From RGIG7213 sp045636245 (lineage in GTDB: Bacteria > Bacillota > Clostridia > Oscillospirales > CAG-272), in NCBI GenBank assembly GCA_045636245.1, contig JAZTXA010000134.1:1-15518 (forward strand): a stretch of 15,518 nt of DNA. Direction: 5' to 3'. Position numbers and translations under genes: made by a program. The notes under the pieces were generated by a model. That model was not told the DNA's origin, did not search any database, and saw only the letters and a program-made list of their open reading frames with translations. The stretch's first letter is position 1, and each line of letters opens with the position of its first letter. Positions 7,449 through 12,914 of this stretch are shown piece after piece.

Positions 7449-7482
7449 CATACCCGACACTTTTTGAAGGGAATGATTTTTT

Positions 7483-8025
7483 GTGCTTCAGCGTTCATTC
7501 AGCACATACAGTATAAAGGATATACCCATAAGACTTGCGGGCATTGTAAGAGAATCCATTGTTGACGGCCCCGGCTTGCGCTTTGTAGTATTCGTTCAAG
7601 GCTGTCCGCACAAATGTGAGGGGTGCCACAATCCCGAAACGCATGATTTTTCGGGCGGTTCTATGACGACGACAGCGAAAATATGGGCACAAATCGAAAA
7701 AAATCCGATGATAAAGGGCGTTACCTTTTCGGGCGGTGAGCCGTTTTGCCAGGCACAGGAGCTTGCCGAGATCGGAAAAGCCGCAAGAGATAAGGGGCTT
7801 CACGTAATGACATATTCGGGCTTTACTTACGACGTGCTTTTAAAAAAGGCAGAGGAAGACGAGGGAGTCAAAGCGCTTTTAGCTGTCACAAATTACCTCG
7901 TTGACGGCCCGTTTGTGCTGTCACAGCGTGATTTGTCACTGAAATACAGAGGAAGCAAAAATCAGCGTGTGCTTGATATTACCTGCTACCCCAATTCCTA
8001 CCTTGCGGAAGAATTATATAAATGA
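7483..8025 (+). CDS. nrdG: Anaerobic ribonucleoside-triphosphate reductase activating protein
   Basis: This is a small radical-SAM enzyme that creates the glycyl radical on the class III ribonucleotide reductase NrdD. The 180-aa product has the NrdG-type CxxxCxxC cluster GCPHKCEGC with Cys41, Cys45 and Cys48, a VDGPGLR substrate motif at 27-33, and the SAM-binding SGGEP at 83-87. The start is GTG, because no ATG exists before residue 61 and GAAGGG lies at a suitable distance. nrdD, usually adjacent, is absent from this window, so the substrate enzyme must be encoded elsewhere. A related activase for another glycyl-radical enzyme is less likely, given the short length and lack of an extra ferredoxin insert. 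No T-run terminator follows; the stop lies in the palindrome TGATCGATCA. Confidence 0.9.
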   Translation: MLQRSFSTYSIKDIPIRLAGIVRESIVDGPGLRFVVFVQGCPHKCEGCHNPETHDFSGGSMTTTAKIWAQIEKNPMIKGVTFSGGEPFCQAQELAEIGKAARDKGLHVMTYSGFTYDVLLKKAEEDEGVKALLAVTNYLVDGPFVLSQRDLSLKYRGSKNQRVLDITCYPNSYLAEELYK

Positions 8026-8090
8026 TCGATCATCATCCCGTATAAAATAGGGTTAAACGCCTTCCGTAGGGGCGTGCATCGCACGTCAGT

Positions 8091-8198
8091 ATTAAACGCC
8101 TTCTCCCGGTCACTTGACGAAGTCAAGTGATGGGAGACAGGGTGGACCAACGAGATTACACAACAAGTTGTGTAACTCGCGGTGGATGAGGTGTTAAT
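8091..8198. repeat. Cloverleaf-like palindromic intergenic element
   Basis: Two strong hairpins sit inside a weak outer stem. The first is TCACTTGAC-gaa-GTCAAGTGA (8110-8130), enclosed by CTCCC/GGGAG. The second is CGAG-a-TTACACAAC-aa-GTTGTGTAACTCG (8151-8179), a 13-bp stem with one bulge. The outer ATTAAACGCC (8091-8100) pairs imperfectly with GGTGTTAAT (8190-8198). Just upstream, TTAAACGCCTT occurs once more (near 8053) and a small hairpin CGTGC-atc-GCACG lies at 8073-8085. There is no coding potential and no T-run. Confidence 0.6.
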
Positions 8199-8200
8199 AA

Positions 8201-8240
8201 AACGGGTTTAAAACAGCGGGAGATAAACCCCCGCCCTACG
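8201..8240 (+). repeat. GC-rich intergenic hairpin repeat, copy C
   Basis: It runs AACGGGTTTAAAACAGCGGG, then AGATAAA, then CCCCCGCCCTACG. It differs from 1088-1125 at only a few positions, and both copies are in the same orientation. It is immediately followed by repeat core copy 2, just as copy B is followed by copy 1 near gpr. Confidence 0.75.
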
Positions 8241-8382
8241 TCACAACGCCCAAATGAATAAAATCCATATTTCCGTCAGGAAATATGTGCGCTTTCGCCT
8301 GTGGCGGTTGACGGTGTCAAACACATCAGTTTGCAAACTGATGTGGTTGGGGGTTGCAGGCGAGCGCACCGTCACCACGCCC
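8239..8382. repeat. Palindromic repeat core, copy 2, flanked by 13-bp direct repeats
   Basis: The hairpin ATATTTCC-gtca-GGAAATAT (8267-8286) is followed by a nested palindrome: GTGCGCT/AGCGCAC (8287-8293/8363-8369), then CGCCTG/CAGGCG, and a central arm ACATCAGTTTGCAAACTGATGT. The order is inverted relative to copy 1. The direct repeats CGTCACAACGCCC (8239-8251) and CGTCACCACGCCC (8370-8382) differ at one base and could be a degraded target duplication. Confidence 0.6.
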
Positions 8383-8395
8383 GAATTAAATGAGC

Positions 8396-8425
8396 AAAAA
8401 AACAACCCGACCGTGAGGTCGGGTT
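8396..8425 (-). terminator. Intrinsic terminator of the zinc-ribbon gene
   Basis: On the minus strand the stem AACCCGACC/GGTCGGGTT has a four-base loop and is followed within two bases by seven T residues. It begins 15 bp after the stop codon of the gene at 8440-8721. Confidence 0.93.
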
Positions 8426-8439
8426 GGGTAAGAATTCTA

Positions 8440-8721
8440 TTATTCTTCTGCGTTCTTCATTGCTGCGAAACATTCGCTGCAGTAAACGGGTCTGTCGTTG
8501 CTAGGCTGGAAGGGAATTTTTGCTTCGCCTCCGCACTTAGCGCAAACAGCTGTGTGGAATTCTCTGGGGGGCTTGCCTGCATTTTTTCTTGCATCACGGC
8601 ATGTTTTGCATCTCTGCGGTTCGTTCTGGAAACCTCTTTCTGCATAAAAAGCCTGTTCTCCCGCTGTGAAAACAAATTCTTCTCCACAGTCCTTACAAAC
8701 CAGTTTCTTGTCTTCGTACAT
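8440..8721 (-). CDS. Small double zinc-ribbon protein
   Basis: The 93-aa protein has two metal-binding modules. The N-terminal one has Cys9/Cys12 and Cys38/Cys41 around FVFTAGEQAFYAERGF, the pattern of the Firmicutes 'probable zinc-ribbon' family. The C-terminal one has Cys60/Cys63 and Cys81/Cys84, with the IPFQPSNDRPVYC spacing typical of that family's tail. The biochemical role is not known; such folds often bind nucleic acid or protein. The ATG follows AGCGAGGT. The gene is preceded by a 5' leader containing a tRNA-like segment (8761-8823) and ends in a strong terminator, so it can be a separate transcription unit downstream of the sigma gene. I see no sign of truncation. Confidence 0.85.
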   Translation of the reverse strand: MYEDKKLVCKDCGEEFVFTAGEQAFYAERGFQNEPQRCKTCRDARKNAGKPPREFHTAVCAKCGGEAKIPFQPSNDRPVYCSECFAAMKNAEE

Positions 8722-8760
8722 GATTGCTACCTCGCTTTAATTTGGATAAAAAATATTTTT

Positions 8761-8823
8761 CGCCCCCGGACGGACTTTGACCGCCACCTCTGAAAATCAA
8801 CGCTCTGCTTAAGCTACCGGGAC
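8761..8823 (-). ncRNA. tRNA-like structured leader segment or decayed tRNA gene
   Basis: Read on the minus strand the 63 nt follow tRNA order. An acceptor-like arm GTCCCGG pairs with CGGGGGC (one G-G mismatch and one wobble). Then come TA and a D-arm GCTT-AAGCA-GAGC whose loop is short and lacks GG. A degenerate middle follows (TTGA-ttt-TCAG). Last is a T-arm GGCGG-TCAAAGT-CCGTC with a seven-base loop. No CCA is encoded and the anticodon stem is broken, so it is not a working tRNA. It lies in the leader of the zinc-ribbon gene and is followed by A5-T-A-T6. TATAAT at 8831-8826 would place a transcription start near its first base, but no good -35 is visible. It could equally terminate the sigma-gene transcript. 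Confidence 0.4.
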
Positions 8824-8826
8824 ATA

Positions 8827-9387
8827 TTATATGCTTTTTTTAAGTTTGTTTTTCGCGCGTGTCATTGCATTGTGTACAGATTTTTCCGAAACACTGAGGA
8901 TCGCCGCCGCCTCAGGAACAGATGCACCCTTTGCCATAAGCGAAAAAACACTGTACTCGTAATCCGTAAGGGATGCACGGATCTTTTTTTGGAGCTGTTC
9001 GACCTCTTCCTCTGAAATAAGAAGCTCCAAGGGGCTGTCCACCGTGGGAAGTACCGAGGAATCAATAAGCTCCTCAAGTGTTTCTTCCTTAACGATTGCT
9101 TTTTTTACCGACATACGGCGCAAAAAGGATATGAGTCTGTTTTTGATACATATCTTCGCGTAAAGCCCGAAGGTCGTATTCTTACCCTCGGTATACGACA
9201 TAACGGCATTGTAAAGGGCGATGCTTGCTTCCTGCATAAGATCGTCAATGCCGGCATCTGCTGAAATATCATCGGAATAAAACTGTGTGGCAAGGGATGT
9301 CATCAGCGGAGAATATACCTCAAGCAATCTTCCGAAGGCATCCGTATCTCCGTGCTTTGCCAGGGTGATGTCCGACGATTGTTCCAT
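8827..9387 (-). CDS. SigH-like RNA polymerase sigma factor (sigma-70 family)
   Basis: The 186-aa protein has a region 2 around residues 17-90, including DDLMQEASIALYNAVMSY (48-65) and a -10 recognition helix ending ICIKNRLISFLRR. A linker containing SPLELLISEEEVEQL (118-132) follows. Region 4 is TDYEYSVFSLMAKGASV plus the helix-turn-helix SEKSVHNAMTRAKNKLKK (167-184). The layout and the PLELL/PEELI-like linker resemble Spo0H/SigH, the transition-state and early-sporulation sigma factor, but it is shorter (SigH is about 215 aa). It may be a divergent SigH or a paralogue. AGGGGGT precedes the ATG, and a consensus sigma-A promoter lies at 9445-9472. No anti-sigma gene is adjacent. Confidence 0.87.
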   Translation of the reverse strand: MEQSSDITLAKHGDTDAFGRLLEVYSPLMTSLATQFYSDDISADAGIDDLMQEASIALYNAVMSYTEGKNTTFGLYAKICIKNRLISFLRRMSVKKAIVKEETLEELIDSSVLPTVDSPLELLISEEEVEQLQKKIRASLTDYEYSVFSLMAKGASVPEAAAILSVSEKSVHNAMTRAKNKLKKSI

Positions 9388-9444
9388 GTGCCCTTGACCC
9401 CCTGTTTCCGCTATATTAGGAATCGTACAATTACTACCAATATC

Positions 9445-9472
9445 ATTATAACATCTTTTTTAGAAATGTCAA
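9445..9472 (-). promoter_or_regulatory. Consensus sigma-A promoter of the SigH-like gene
   Basis: On the minus strand a perfect TTGACA (9472-9467) and a perfect TATAAT (9450-9445) are separated by 16 bp. This is the strongest-looking promoter in the window. The leader to the ATG is about 50 nt. Confidence 0.88.
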
Positions 9473-9512
9473 TAGAAATTAAAAAAAAATTTACTAAATT
9501 CACGGTAAAATA

Positions 9513-9542
9513 TTGAATATTTAGCGATAAATATGGTAAAAT
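9513..9542 (+). promoter_or_regulatory. Promoter of the DUF4364 gene with overlapping dyad
   Basis: TTGAAT (9513-9518) and TAAAAT (9537-9542) are separated by 18 bp. The -10 box lies inside an imperfect dyad, TATGGTA...TACCGTA (about 9532-9552). ACGGTAAAAT also occurs just upstream of the -35. This could be an operator, perhaps for the winged-helix protein itself; that is inference. Confidence 0.55.
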
Positions 9543-9592
9543 CATACCGTAAAAAGCAATTTACATATTTTTAGCGAAAGGACATACCGATT

Positions 9593-10114
9593 TTGAAACT
9601 TAAAGAACCTGCAGATATAAAACTTTACATCCTGACTCTTATGCTTTATGTTGACTACCCGCTTCGGTATTCACAGATAAACGACATTGTTGTACAGGAT
9701 GAATTTGTAAGTAATTTTGATTTTATCGACCAATTTGAAGAATTAAAGGAAGCGGGCTTTGTCAGAAGCACATCCCCCGATATGTATGAGATAACCGAAA
9801 CGGGTGAGTTTATTGCAAGAACACTCAAGGGTGACATCTCGGGATACATCAGGGAAAAAGGCATCCGTCATGCAATACAGCTTTTGTCGTTTGAAAAAAG
9901 CAAGACAAAGATAAAAACTGAGCTTTCACCGGGTGACGGCGACACAGTCGATCTGACACTGCAAATTTCGCGCCGCGGACAGAGGGTTATTTCCGTCACG
10001 GTAAACGCCGAAACGGATTTTCAGGCAAAGAGAATGGAAAGATCGTTCACGGAAAATCCGGAGCATCTTTATAAATTCATATACTCATTTCTCATGGGCG
10101 AGGGCGGGTATTAA
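9593..10114 (+). CDS. DUF4364 family protein (winged-helix-like N-terminus)
   Basis: The 173-aa protein matches the Clostridia DUF4364 family. Its N-terminus (residues 8-75) reads as a winged-helix fold: IKLYILTLMLYVDYPLRYSQ, a recognition-like helix, then YEITETGEFIARTL as the wing and following helix. The C-terminal half has beta-rich segments (VDLTLQISRRGQRVISVTV) and ends YKFIYSFLMGEGGY. Function is not established; it resembles PadR/MarR-type regulators in its N-terminus. The start is TTG, supported by AAAGGA ten bases upstream. It is divergent from the SigH-like gene, with about 200 bp between them holding both promoters. Confidence 0.85.
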   Translation: MKLKEPADIKLYILTLMLYVDYPLRYSQINDIVVQDEFVSNFDFIDQFEELKEAGFVRSTSPDMYEITETGEFIARTLKGDISGYIREKGIRHAIQLLSFEKSKTKIKTELSPGDGDTVDLTLQISRRGQRVISVTVNAETDFQAKRMERSFTENPEHLYKFIYSFLMGEGGY

Positions 10115-10129
10115 CATTTAGCCATAATT

Positions 10130-10235
10130 CAGCGCAGCTATTTCGCCTTCGATGAGTGATATTTCCAAGCGAATACAATATCACTGTCGCTTGCGGCGAT
10201 ACAAATTGAGAACACGCGCTGTTCGCCCTCTCAAT
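10130..10235 (+). other. Structured intergenic element downstream of DUF4364
   Basis: Nested pairs are CAGCGC/GCGCTG (10130-10135/10216-10221), TCGCC/GGCGA (10143-10147/10195-10199) and AGTGATATT/AATATCACT (10155-10163/10177-10185). Two extra pairs cross these: AAGCGA/TCGCTT (10167-10172/10187-10192) and ATTGAGA/TCTCAAT (10205-10211/10229-10235). They therefore form pseudoknots or alternative folds. The element lies between the DUF4364 stop and its terminator. It has no open frame of note and may be a dispersed repeat or a 3' UTR RNA. Confidence 0.5.
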
Positions 10236-10249
10236 GTTTGTAGAAATAT

Positions 10250-10302
10250 ACACCGATGCTATTGTAATCAAAACTTTGGCATCTCGGTGTTTTTTCTTTT
10301 TT
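10250..10302 (+). terminator. Intrinsic terminator downstream of DUF4364
   Basis: ACACCGATGC (10250-10259) pairs with GCATCTCGGTGT (10279-10290) through a two-base bulge, and TTTTTTCTTTTTT follows. The loop of 19 nt is long, but the T-run is strong. Confidence 0.75.
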
Positions 10303-10330
10303 AACTCATCCATTCCGTTATACAACAAAA

Positions 10331-10357
10331 TCGGCAGAGAAGCAATATCTCTGCCGA
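10331..10357 (-). terminator. Terminator of the 11305-10406 minus-strand operon
   Basis: A perfect 10-bp stem TCGGCAGAGA/TCTCTGCCGA encloses a seven-base loop. On the minus strand it is followed by TTTTGTTG, and on the plus strand by AATTTG, so it works better for the minus strand. It lies about 50 bp past the stop of the gene at 10406. Confidence 0.78.
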
Positions 10358-10405
10358 AATTTGTAAAAATCCTTATGAGAAGCCCATAAAAGCTGACCTT
10401 TTATA

Positions 10406-10729
10406 TTACGCTTCAACGATATAATTCCATCTGCTTGCAATTTCCTGCGTCATTAATTCGCCGAATTTTTCAGAATCGAGTATAAGTTCTCTTTTATAGT
10501 CATGGAAAAAGAAAAATTCACCGCATCCGCCATTGAAGCCGAGCTGAAATTCAAGCTCATCACGAAAATACGGAAATGCAAGCTTCAATTTTTCGTCAAC
10601 TGCCCAGATAACAGACGAATCGTTTTTTGAAATACAGTCAATTATCCACGCCTCTTCTTCCTCAAACCACTCCCAGAATGCTTTTGCCGCATCCTTATTC
10701 ATTCTCTTTTTCGTTAAAAATGAAAACAT
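10406..10729 (-). CDS. Small acidic protein of unknown function
   Basis: I do not recognise this 107-aa protein. It is soluble, rich in aromatic and acidic residues, and carries the patterns AAKAFWEWFEEEEAWII near the start and LGFNGGCGEFFFFHDYKREL in the middle. The ATG at 10729 is chosen because AGGGGGA lies seven bases upstream; an upstream GTG at 10735 is too close to that site. It is last in a set with the YbjQ-type gene (50 bp upstream) and the two-TM gene, and a terminator follows. Confidence 0.72.
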   Translation of the reverse strand: MFSFLTKKRMNKDAAKAFWEWFEEEEAWIIDCISKNDSSVIWAVDEKLKLAFPYFRDELEFQLGFNGGCGEFFFFHDYKRELILDSEKFGELMTQEIASRWNYIVEA

Positions 10730-10779
10730 AGCCACTTCCCCCTTCCGAAATAACAGCTTAAAATACGGAAATATACTGT

Positions 10780-11097
10780 TTATTTATTAATGAATTTTAC
10801 GGCTGTTCCGTATGCGATCACTTCCGCTGCGCCCTGCATAACCGCAGAAGAAGCGTAACGAATGTTTACAATGGCATCCGCACCGAGAGCCTCAGCCTCT
10901 GCCACCATTCTTTTTGTTGCAAGCGCACGTGCATCGTTCATCATTTCGTTATATGCCTTAAGCTCCCCTCCGACAAGCGTTTTGAAGCTTTGCGTGATAT
11001 CCTTCCCGATATGCTTTGACTGAATTGTGCTTCCTTTAACCAAAGAGAGCATCTGCAGCTCTTTTCCGCTTATGTAATCAGTATTTACCAATATCAT
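10780..11097 (-). CDS. YbjQ/UPF0145 family protein
   Basis: The 105-aa protein matches the YbjQ (heavy-metal-binding domain, UPF0145) family. It has VKGSTIQSKHIGKD (20-33), a helix ELKAYNEMMNDARALATKRM (45-64), and the conserved GADAIVNIRYASSAVMQGAAEVIAYGTAV (72-100). Members are small, soluble and probably homo-oligomeric; no firm function is known and the metal-binding label is historical. The ATG lies inside the 3' end of the upstream two-TM gene, with a 20-bp overlap and GGAAGG ahead of it, so the two are coupled. Confidence 0.9.
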   Translation of the reverse strand: MILVNTDYISGKELQMLSLVKGSTIQSKHIGKDITQSFKTLVGGELKAYNEMMNDARALATKRMVAEAEALGADAIVNIRYASSAVMQGAAEVIAYGTAVKFINK

Positions 11098-11305
11098 CTT
11101 CTTCGCCCTTCCTTATCTCTTTTATTCTTTCTATGCACACCGAAACGGTGACTGCTGCAAAAACAAGAGGAACTATCCCCAAAATATACTTCCAGATGCT
11201 GTCACCGAGAAGAAAGATAAAAAAACCAAAATAAACAACGTAGTATAATATCATTATCACGGTAATAACAATCGGTGCTATAAACTTCTTTTTATTCTTA
11301 TTCAC
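11078..11305 (-). CDS. Small two-TM membrane protein
   Basis: The 75-aa protein starts with a lysine-rich stretch. Two hydrophobic helices follow, about residues 8-33 and 39-58, and then a charged tail RIKEIRKGEEDD. I chose the GTG at 11305: AAAGGTG lies six bases upstream, whereas the more distal GTG at 11314 is part of that ribosome-binding site itself. It is unassigned to any family I recognise. It overlaps the YbjQ-type gene and has its own promoter. Confidence 0.65.
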   Translation of the reverse strand: MNKNKKKFIAPIVITVIMILYYVVYFGFFIFLLGDSIWKYILGIVPLVFAAVTVSVCIERIKEIRKGEEDDIGKY

Positions 11306-11331
11306 TTTTTTCACCTTTTATCTTCAATATG

Positions 11332-11360
11332 ATTATAACATATATAAAGCAAAAATGCAA
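11332..11360 (-). promoter_or_regulatory. Promoter of the two-TM / YbjQ / unknown operon
   Basis: On the minus strand TTGCAT (11360-11355) and a perfect TATAAT (11337-11332) are separated by 17 bp. Confidence 0.85.
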
Positions 11361-11388
11361 CATTTTTTTCAGTGCGTTTTTGTAGTGC

Positions 11389-12375
11389 CTATTTTATACG
11401 CACGTATCCCGTTTTTTCGATAAGGCTCTGCCCTTCCTCGGACAAAATCCAATCGATCAAAACAGGGATATTTTCATTTGTGTTATCAGCGCGGTACACA
11501 GCGTAAAACTGCGTTGCAATCGGATATGTGCGCGCTCTTATGTTCTCTGCACTCGGATAAACACCGTCAAGCGACAGCATCTTAACCGCATCATTTTCAA
11601 CGATGCCGTCCATATAATAACGGAATGAAAATCCGATAGATGCACCAGTAATGGCAAACGGAGATTTTCTGCCCGTTTTATACTCACCCATAAACTCTTC
11701 AAACGCTGTCTGACTTCCGCTTCCTTCAAGCCTTGTCACGGGATTGATGATACGGTCAGCGCCGCCGACATCTTTCCAATTTGTATATTCACACGAATAT
11801 ATTTTTCTTATCTGCTCCGTTGTGAGGCTGTCAACGGGGTTGTTTTTGTTAACAAAGAACACGAACCCTTCAAGTCCTATAGGCACGTATACAAGCTCAA
11901 CGCCTTTATCCTTTGCGTATTGCTTCTGCTCCTCGGACGGTGCGGCGCAAAATAATATATCCGTTTCACCGTCAACTATCGCCTGATATCCTCTGACGGT
12001 ATTTTTATATTGCATTACGCTGTCTTTTGCAAAATTTTCCCCATAATAATTATCGTCGGAAAACTCACCGCCCTCATAAGTCACACATCCCTCGGGGTAA
12101 ACGCTGTCGATGACGGCTGCGTACACGGGAACGAGTGCCGCGGCACCGTCAAGCACGGGCAAATTGTCGGTAAGCTTTAAGGAAGACTCTATCTTCGGAA
12201 GCTCTGAGCCCTCCCGGTGCGGCAAATAGCTTCCCACATCTATCATCTGCGCCTGCATCGCACCGCTGAAATTATTGGAAAGTCTGCGTGTAAAAAGCTG
12301 ATACATACTGATATTAAACGATGCAAAAAGCGCTATGACCAATACTATCGTAATAATCTGTTTTGCAAGCTTCAT
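11389..12375 (-). CDS. Membrane-anchored PstS-like substrate-binding protein
   Basis: The 328-aa protein has an N-terminal membrane helix (residues 6-28) with no lipobox cysteine, so it is probably tethered by an uncleaved signal anchor. The rest follows the PBP_like (PstS/phosphate-type) fold: LDGAAALVPVYAA (75-87), the domain crossover PIGLEGFVFFVNKNNP (165-180), LTTEQIRKIYSCEYTNW (184-200), RLEGSGSQTAFEEFMG (215-230), GASIGFSFRYY (244-254) and a C-terminal ILSEEGQSLIEKTGYV. Where phosphate binders have Ser/Thr in the first loop, this protein has Ala78-Ala80, so the ligand may not be phosphate. No pstCAB genes are adjacent. The ATG at 12375 is coupled (TGATG) to the small ORF upstream; the alternative GTG at 12381 is poorly spaced from GGGAG. 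Confidence 0.85.
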   Translation of the reverse strand: MKLAKQIITIVLVIALFASFNISMYQLFTRRLSNNFSGAMQAQMIDVGSYLPHREGSELPKIESSLKLTDNLPVLDGAAALVPVYAAVIDSVYPEGCVTYEGGEFSDDNYYGENFAKDSVMQYKNTVRGYQAIVDGETDILFCAAPSEEQKQYAKDKGVELVYVPIGLEGFVFFVNKNNPVDSLTTEQIRKIYSCEYTNWKDVGGADRIINPVTRLEGSGSQTAFEEFMGEYKTGRKSPFAITGASIGFSFRYYMDGIVENDAVKMLSLDGVYPSAENIRARTYPIATQFYAVYRADNTNENIPVLIDWILSEEGQSLIEKTGYVRIK

Positions 12376-12515
12376 CACCACAGCTCCCGTCCGATAAAAT
12401 AGATTACAGAGCAGTGGTTATACGCGTAAATATCGTAAGCAAAATGCACCGCGGTCAAGGCAAGGCAAACACCTATGACCGATAAGAGAACGATTTTAAA
12501 AGTTCGGTCCTTCAT
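12375..12515 (-). CDS. 46-aa single-pass membrane peptide
   Basis: This small frame runs MKDRTFKIVLLSVIGV, then a hydrophobic stretch to about residue 27, then a polar tail ending YFIGRELW. AGGTG lies three bases upstream of the ATG. It starts 7 bp after the stop of the 82-aa gene, and its TGA shares one base with the ATG of the binding protein. This tight placement on both sides argues that it is real. I recognise no family. A single membrane helix with positive residues before it suggests an N-in topology. Confidence 0.65.
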   Translation of the reverse strand: MKDRTFKIVLLSVIGVCLALTAVHFAYDIYAYNHCSVIYFIGRELW

Positions 12516-12522
12516 TTGCACC

Positions 12523-12771
12523 TCACATAAACGCAACAGCTAAATAAAGTAATACCGTCAACCCTGTCAGAATTACCAGAAGAACACCAACGATGACGGA
12601 TAAAATCACAAGCATCGTCTTTCTTGACGTCATTTCCTCATCGGAAAACGTATTGGGGCTTTTTTTATTTTTCCGCTTCGCCGAAACGTATCGGTAAACA
12701 CTGATAACGAACAAAACAAGCGACACTGTCGGTATACCGAAAAAAAGCGCGCTGAATATTATCTCTGCCAA
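12523..12771 (-). CDS. 82-aa two- or three-helix membrane protein
   Basis: I recognise no family. Hydrophobic helices lie at about residues 3-24 and 50-80 (the second stretch could be one long or two short helices), separated by a basic loop YVSAKRKNKKS and the acidic segment SDEEM. The start is taken as TTG at 12771, because AGAGGTGA stands directly upstream. The longest frame would begin at 12822, a TTG that overlaps the -10 box TATAAT and so cannot be transcribed from that promoter. It is first in a tight three-gene set with the 46-aa peptide and the PstS-like protein. Confidence 0.68.
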   Translation of the reverse strand: MAEIIFSALFFGIPTVSLVLFVISVYRYVSAKRKNKKSPNTFSDEEMTSRKTMLVILSVIVGVLLVILTGLTVLLYLAVAFM

Positions 12772-12821
12772 AATAATCACCTCTGATGTAAAATTGCTTT
12801 TTAATTTTGCCTCGCGATTCA

Positions 12822-12849
12822 ATTATATCATACGGTTTCTTAAAAACAA
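12822..12849 (-). promoter_or_regulatory. Extended -10 promoter of the binding-protein operon
   Basis: On the minus strand TGATATAAT (12830-12822) is a TGn-extended perfect -10 box. A weak -35, TTGTTT (12849-12844), lies 16 bp upstream. The leader to the TTG start at 12771 is about 45 nt. Confidence 0.65.
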
Positions 12850-12914
12850 ATAGTAAAATACATTAAGATTTTTTTAATAAAGACACCGCACCGTATGTTA
12901 AACAAATCTGTATA

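Noticed and set aside
8254..8793. 179-aa plus-strand open frame across the repeat and zinc-ribbon region
   Set aside because: It is antisense to the zinc-ribbon gene, runs through the palindromic repeat and terminator, and is Cys/Phe-rich as expected for a shadow frame.
8761..8823. Functional tRNA gene
   Set aside because: The anticodon stem does not pair, the D-loop lacks GG and is too short, the total length is about 63 nt and one acceptor pair is G-G.
10092..10328. 78-aa minus-strand open frame
   Set aside because: It overlaps the DUF4364 3' end, the structured element and the terminator. The translation has no family features and no ribosome-binding site.
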